The notes under the pieces: model-generated
Database searches by the model: none
What the model saw: only the letters and a program-made list of their open reading frames with translations
Told to the model about the DNA's origin: nothing
In this document: positions 58,072 through 64,000 of the stretch, in pieces
Layout: each line of letters opens with the position of its first letter
How positions within the stretch are numbered: position 1 is the first letter of the stretch
Position numbers and translations under genes: made by a program
From: Uranotaenia lowii
Lineage: Eukaryota; Arthropoda; Insecta; Diptera; Culicidae
Length of the DNA stretch: 64,000 bases
Reading direction: 5' to 3'
Assembly: GCF_029784155.1 (NCBI RefSeq)
Contig: NC_073693.1
Coordinates: 315,937,536 to 316,001,535, forward strand

Positions 58072-60582
58072 TCTATTATATAAAATTCTCTTGTAACGGT
58101 GTTTGTAGTACTACTCCTCCGAAATTACCCAAACGATTCGAATGAAATTATTTTTAGAATATTCTGTAGCCATGCGAATCGGTTTATATCGAATAAAAAC
58201 AACACAAAGTGGCATCAATTGTCCGTAATCATTGAATTTGTAATAAATTGAATCAAATTAAAGTCATGGCCTTCAATTTTTTCAAGATTTTCTTTCCTTT
58301 GGGCGCCGGGCGGGCGGTTTGTTTTTCATCTCCATGGTTGAGGCGTCGCCAGCAAACGTCGTAGGAGGTTAGTAACTATGGCATAGCATACTGTTTAGTG
58401 GGAATATTTGGGCGCGCATTTCTCAACCAAGCATTACTTCAATGCATGTGGTGGCCATATGAAGCCTAGATGTGTTTTTTTCTTCTTGATTCCTAGATCA
58501 TTTGTACAGCACATATTAATGAATGACGCCTACATTTGATCCAGATTGATATTTTGCTGATCAAATCAAAACCATTTAAACGATTTGAAATAATTAAACT
58601 TTAATTCGTGTTATTTAAAGAAGGAATTGTTGTCTGAATAATATGAATTTAGTACAGATGCGTATGAAATAATGGTATGACTCTTTGCGGACATTTGATA
58701 AAAGAAAAATGGAAAGATTAGGTTTATAATCTAATACGCTAGAAATATTTTTCGAACATGTACAAATGTGCTTCACAGAAGTTGTATCAAGCGCCTTTAA
58801 ATTTATAGAACAACCGCAAAATCCGCTGCAAATGAACAGACACATGAACTGAACAAGAGCCTGTCCTTTAAAATGGATTATATAGGATTGATGTTCATTT
58901 AAAGGCCAAATGCAAAAAAGTGCAAACGTTCAACATTTACAAAAATTGTATACATGACTTTTTAATTTATTAATCGTTGGACCCAAATAAACAATCTGAC
59001 TAAATAAACAGTTTTTTTTAAATCGTTCACCAAAAAACTGTTTACAGGTTCCCTGTTTGTTTACACAGAATTCAAGTACGTACTTAACAAAAATGTGTGT
59101 TTTTGTTCAAAATATTTTGGCTACAGAGAAGAGACTTTAGATCCGATTTTAGTTGAAATTTTTTTTTTGTGATTGATATTCCAGAAGAATATTTTTTTTG
59201 ATAAGTTTTTATTATGACCTAAAAGTGTTGCAAATAATATAAACTCCTGTCATCTCACACGGTGAACAAGTGGCAACGCGCCTTTTAGCCATTAAACATA
59301 TACCAATTTTTCTCTAAAATAGTCAGATAAGGTATCCCGAGTGTTAAATCTGAAGCGGATATTTAAAATTTTTAAATGTCGAGGTCAATTTACATGAAAA
59401 TTTCCAGAAAAAAGAACTCATGAAATCATCGTAGCCTTAAAAGATAAGTTCTTTTTTATGTATTTAAATATCACATAATCTTAAATAGAATCGCGAATCA
59501 CCTTCAGCACTGTTTAGGAAAATTTTAAATCAGACAACAATGGTTTAAATTGGCAGGTATGTCTTTAAGGATAAAAAAGAAAATAAAAATGCTTTAATTC
59601 GGTTGAATAATAAAAAATTTAAACCTATATTTTCTCTTTTCAAAACCAAATGAAATTCCTTTGAACATTAGCCCAATAAATCAAGTCTTCTTGATTTAAT
59701 TTGCATTTTTTGCTCAAACAAATAAAAAAACAAACGAACTTTTTTTGACATGATTTTAAAGAAAATATGGATATAAATAACCACTGCTTCTAAAGGTGAG
59801 GAAAGTAAAGCTGCTTGAAAATGGTTTGCAATAAATCTTCTCTAATGTTTTTATTTCTTCAGTTTTAAAAAATATACCATCCAAAGCTACTCGGGAGCTA
59901 AAAGTGCTGCGCTAGGCAGAATATTGGGCAAACACTCCAAAAATTTTCCCGATATTCAAAATTCTTCTTCCATAAAGTTTCATATGCTATGAATGAATGA
60001 AATAATGCAATGAATTTACAATGAATAAATGAGATAATTTTGATTTCGATTTAATCCCTAAAGTGAACTCGAGCAAAGCGGCAATTAATTGGTATACAAT
60101 AAATGAAACATAGATATAATCAACATATGTTATTTATGGAACATGTTATGAAGAGTGGATTTTTTTAGCATGAGGTTTGCCAAGTTTGATGGTAACGTTG
60201 AGTGCTGAAAAAATCGAATTTGCAACGGGTAGCAGATACCTGTCACCATTCGGAAATATTCAAAGCATCCGAATCAAAGAAATGTAAATGAAAAGGATTC
60301 ATGTAAGATGCATGTATAATTAATTGGAGAGATTTTTTTAATAATTTATGAAAAGACCCGTAGAATGGAGTTAAAATTCCTAGATTTGATTCCGATATAA
60401 TTAAGCGGGACAATTCGAGCAAACGGAAAAGATGGATATGTTAAAAAAAAACTAGGACATGTTTAAGAAAGCGAGACGATTAACAACTCCAATTTGATGC
60501 TTTTTTTAAGTCAAACAGCGAAAAAAAATGGAAATAGACTCCAATTTTAACATGGTAAGACGAAGTTTACCGGGTCTGCTAG
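58072..60582 (+). mobile_element. Nested non-autonomous Helitron-like element
   Basis: Starts TCTATTATATAAAATTCTC after A (58071) and ends ACCGGGTCTGCTAG before T (60583), 2,511 bp. The 5' part (ACTCCTCCGAAATTACCC) resembles arthropod Helitron 5' regions. Short open frames, such as minus strand 58615-58845, recur in the neighbouring copy only because the DNA is duplicated. No Rep/helicase. Confidence 0.65.
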
Positions 60583-60601
60583 TTTTTATATATATAGATG
60601 A

Positions 60602-60639
60602 GAATAAGCTCTGCTTATTCTTGTCGGCCCGCCGACAAG
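60602..60639. repeat. Twin adjacent perfect hairpins
   Basis: GAATAAGC-TCT-GCTTATTC (60602-60620) is followed by CTTGTCGG-CCCG-CCGACAAG (60620-60639), both with 8-bp perfect stems, between the outer Helitron end and the third copy. Confidence 0.85.
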
Positions 60640-60669
60640 ATTTCAGATGTAAATTACTAACCATTCATA

Positions 60670-62846
60670 TCTATTATATAAAATTCTCTTGTAACGGTGT
60701 TTGTAGTACTACTCCTCCGAAATGACCCAACTGATTCAAATGAAATTATTTTTAGAATATTCTGTGGGCATGCGAATCGGTTTATATCGAATAAAAACAA
60801 CAAAAAAGTCGCATTAATTGTCCGTAATCTTTAAATTTGAAATAAATTGAATCAAATTAAAGTCATGGCCTTCAATTTTTTCGAGATTTTTTTTACTTTG
60901 GGCGCCGGGCGGGCGGTTTGTTTTTCGTCTCTATGGTCAAGGCGTCGCAAGCATACGTCGTAGGAGGTTAGTAACTATGGCATAGCATACTGTTTATTGG
61001 GAATATTTGGGCGCGCATTTCTCAACCAAGCATAATTTCTTTATGTGGTGACCACATGAAGCCTAGATGTGTTTTTTCTTCTTGATTCCTAGATCATTTG
61101 TAAAGCACATAGTAATGAATGACGCTCAGATGTGACCCAGATTAATATTTTGCCGATCAAATCAAAACCATTCAAACGATTTAAAAAAATAAAACTTCAA
61201 TTCGTGTTATTTCAAGAAGGAATTGTTGTCTAAATAATATGAATTTAATACTGATGCGTATGAAATAATGGTATGACTCTTTGCGAACATTTGAAAAAAG
61301 AAAAGTGGAAAGACTTGGTTTATAATCCAAAACGCTAGAAATATTTTTCAAACGTGTACAAATGTGCTTCACAGAAGTTGTATCATGCGCCATTAAATTT
61401 ATGGAACAACCACAAAATCCGTTGCAAATGAACAGACACATGAACTGAACAAGAGGCTGCCCTTTAAAATGATTGATGATCATTTAAAGGCCGAATGCAA
61501 AAAAGTGCAAACGTTCAACATTTAAAAAAAATGTATACATGACTTCTTAATTTATAAACGGTTGGGCCCTAATAAACAATCTGACTAAATAAACTTAATT
61601 TTTTTTTAAATCGTTCACCAAAAAACTGTTTACAGGTTAACATAAATGTGTGTTTTTGTACAACATATTTTGACTACATAGAAGAGACTTTAGATCCAAC
61701 TTTTTGTTGAAATTTTTTTTGTGATTGATATTCCAGAAGAATAATTTTTTTTAAAGTTTTTGTTATGAACTAAAAGTGTTGAAAATAATATTAACTCCTG
61801 TCATTTCACACGGTGAAACAAGTGACAACGCGCCTTTAAGCCATTAAACATATACCAATTTTTTTTCTAAAAAAGTCAGATAGGGTATCCCGAGTGTTAA
61901 ATCTGAAGCGGATAATTAAAATTTTTAAATGTCGAGGTAAATTTACATGAAAATTTCCAGAAAAAAGAATAAACTCATGAAATCATCGTAGTCTTAAAAG
62001 ATTAGTTTTTTTTATGTATTTAATTTGTTTAAACCTGCATTCCAATTCAATATTATTGAATCTTGAAAATATCACATACTCTTAAATAGAATAGCAAATC
62101 ACCTTCAACATTGTTTAGGAAAATTTTAAAAATGGTTTAAATTGGCAGGGATGTCTTTAAGGATAAAAAAGAAAATAAAAATGCTTTAATTCGGTTGAAT
62201 AACAAAAAATTTAAACCTATATTTTCTCCTTTCAAAACCACTTTAAATTCCTTTGAACATTAACCCAATAAATCAAGTCTTCTTGATTTAATTTGCATTT
62301 TTTGCTCGAACAAATAAAAAAAGGCGAACTTTTTTTTGACATGATTTTGATGAAAATATGGATGTAAATAACCACTGCTTCCAAATGTGAGGAAAGTGAA
62401 GCTGCTTGAAAAGGGTTTGTAAAAAATCTTTTCTTATGTTTTTATTCCTTCAGTTTAAAAAAATATACCATCCAAAGCTACTCGGGAGCTTAAAGTGCTG
62501 CGCTAGGCAGAATATTGGGCAAACACTGCAAAAATTTTCCTGATATTCAAAATTCTTCTTCCATAAAGTTTCATATGCAATGAATTTACAATAAATGAGA
62601 AAATTTTGATTTCGATTTAATCCTTAAAGTGAACTCGAGCAAAGCGGAGTAAATCAACTAAATGGTATACAATGAATGAAACATAGATATGATTATATGT
62701 TATTTATGGAACAAGTTATGAAGAGTGGATTTTTTTTAGCATTAGACTCGCCAAGTTTAATGGTAACGTTGAGTGCTGAAAAAATCGAATTTGCATCGGG
62801 AAGCTGATACCTGATACCATTCGGCAATATTCAAAGCATCTGAACA
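60670..62846 (+). mobile_element. Third Helitron-like copy, 3'-truncated
   Basis: Starts TCTATTATATAAAATTCTC after A (60669). It follows 58072-60267 almost base for base, with small indels, and ends near CATTCGGCAATATTCAAAGC without a CTAG terminus. It is a truncated direct copy 88 bp downstream of the nested element. Confidence 0.75.
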
Positions 62847-63764
62847 AACATATTATAATCAACATTGGTAACTCTCAGTATGCTTCATATACTTCAGCAA
62901 GGACATGTATATCAGCACCACCTCCTGGAGAAAGTTCTTACTAGAAGGAAATTTCAAGCATTGAGGTACTGAGGAAACTCTGAACATTCTTTCCATCAAC
63001 CATGGGTTCGCGTCTTAACTACAAAAGTTCGGGTTTGAACTTGCATTTCTATGACCACGCAGAAAATTTTGTTTATGTTTTATTTTCAACATAGGAATTT
63101 CAGCCTACTCCAACTTTTCTTCGTGTAGCAAAGTATGTTGCTATGGTTCTCAATTTGTGTTGTTTTCTGCCGAATGGAAAAAAGGTCCCGACTGACGGAG
63201 TATGCTAATAAATCTACAATTTGAGATTCTAATGTCATTTGAATTGGAACAATCATTGATGGAAATTTCACTTTTTGGACAATACTGAATATTTCATAAA
63301 AGAAATCATAAAAAGGCAACAATTTACTAAGTAAATTGATCTTAAAATCTACTCTACAATATGATTTGAGATTTATTGATGACCACATCATCATTATTGT
63401 TATTATTATTATTATCTGGAGCACGTTTGGTAAATGGAAATCAGCATTTCTCTAAAATGAATAAATTGGTAAAGGAAAAAAAAATCTTCGTGTAGAATTA
63501 GCTCTTTTTAATACTTTTCATTTAAGCACATCTGATTTTTTGATAACTCCAAAACATGTTGAACGGATAAATCAAAATAAAATTTTGAGTATAAAATTTA
63601 TTAACGAAGTCAACTTACTTATCATGAACGATATTATGAAAAATAATAGTAGATATACTTGTGTTGTATTTAGTATAATTGTCAGATCGGGACACAAACT
63701 TTTGGTGATCATGAGCTTAACAGTTTTCGCCAGAAGCTTTCGAAATTTAGTCTAAGGGCAGAAA
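62847..63764. other. Intergenic DNA
   Basis: A minus-strand frame at 63086-63424 (112 codons) shows no recognisable domain. Nothing else is supported. Confidence 0.4.
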
Positions 63765-63859
63765 CACAGTGCACGCGAGCGAGCGAGCGAGCGATTTTTG
63801 AATGAACCTGAAATGAATTTCGCGCGAACATTGTTCAGGATCGTTCACAGTGCACGCGA
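63765..63859 (+). repeat. Direct repeat CACAGTGCACGCGA with (GAGC)n
   Basis: CACAGTGCACGCGA at 63765-63778 and 63846-63859. The first is followed by about four GAGC units. The AGGGCAGAAACACAGTG context resembles a transposon end, but no partner lies in the window. Confidence 0.6.
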
Positions 63860-64000
63860 CGAACGGGATGCGATTTACACTGAGAAAAAACTTTATGGAT
63901 AGGAAAGAAAAAAATATTTATGTAAATCAATTTATAGGGAATTGAAAGAATAAATTTTAAGAGGCTATTTTTGTTTAAATCATTATGAAATAATTCGTAT

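Larger units (their letters stand above)
55936..60598 (-). mobile_element. Helitron-like element interrupted by another Helitron
   Basis: Minus orientation. The 5' end TCTATATATATAAAAA lies at 60598-60583 and continues, after the nested insertion, at 58071 (TGAATGTTTGTCTGTCTGTC). The 3' end ...AACGGGTCAGCTAG is at 55939-55936. Flanks are A (55935) and T (60599), fitting A/T insertion. Without the nested copy it is about 2.15 kb. It has no Rep/helicase frame and so is non-autonomous. Confidence 0.6.

Noticed and set aside
58615..61483. Two similar minus-strand proteins (76 and 100 codons) taken as a gene pair
   Set aside because: Their similarity is due to the duplicated Helitron DNA. Substitutions show no coding pattern and there is no start or splice context.

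Overview
This is a 64 kb piece of an AT-rich, gene-poor eukaryotic genome, almost certainly an insect and probably a dipteran such as a mosquito. The evidence is one intron of about 14.5 kb alongside two of about 60 bp, canonical GT-AG splice sites, an insect-type BEL/Pao LTR retrotransposon, a tRNA-derived SINE, Helitron-like elements and many MITE-like repeats. A run of exactly 500 N marks an assembly gap. The organism call is an inference; no sequence here names a genus.

Left third (1-20.8 kb, + strand): the last three exons of a membrane (renal-type) dipeptidase, at 3642-3717, 18247-18385 and 20437-20544. Phases join exactly across both introns. The large intron is filled with MITEs, palindromic repeats and a ~1.8 kb TTAA-flanked element built as a near-perfect inverted repeat (15612-17422). 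The second intron is almost entirely a ~1.5 kb array of the 9-mer TTTTTGACA. It ends 24 bp before the 3' splice site and contains no AG dinucleotide. Two weak exon candidates lie on the - strand at 7.07-7.43 kb, inside the large intron.

Middle (20.8-41.5 kb): noncoding DNA with a TTAA-flanked 628 bp element, an 18-bp minisatellite, a 153-bp tandem duplication and a tRNA-like fragment. These are followed by a complete BEL/Pao retrotransposon on the - strand (32410-40121). It has 308-bp LTRs differing at one visible position, TTGTC target duplications, PBS, PPT, and a single gag-pol reading frame broken by one in-frame TAA. It sits inside an array of a 9-mer (TTGTCAAAA) that is one base away from the reverse complement of the dipeptidase-intron satellite.

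Right third (41.5-64 kb): MITEs, a SINE with a 14-bp target duplication, and an unrecognised multi-exon + strand gene (about 44.2-48.24 kb). Its introns and phases are intact, but at least two of its exons change reading frame internally. Beyond it lie Helitron-like elements, including one Helitron inserted cleanly inside another (58072-60582 inside 55936-60598) with a truncated third copy alongside. There is also a (AAT)n tract and a second long inverted repeat (54220-55303).

The only host genes supported are the dipeptidase 3' end and the unrecognised, possibly decaying gene. Most of the rest is mobile or repetitive DNA.
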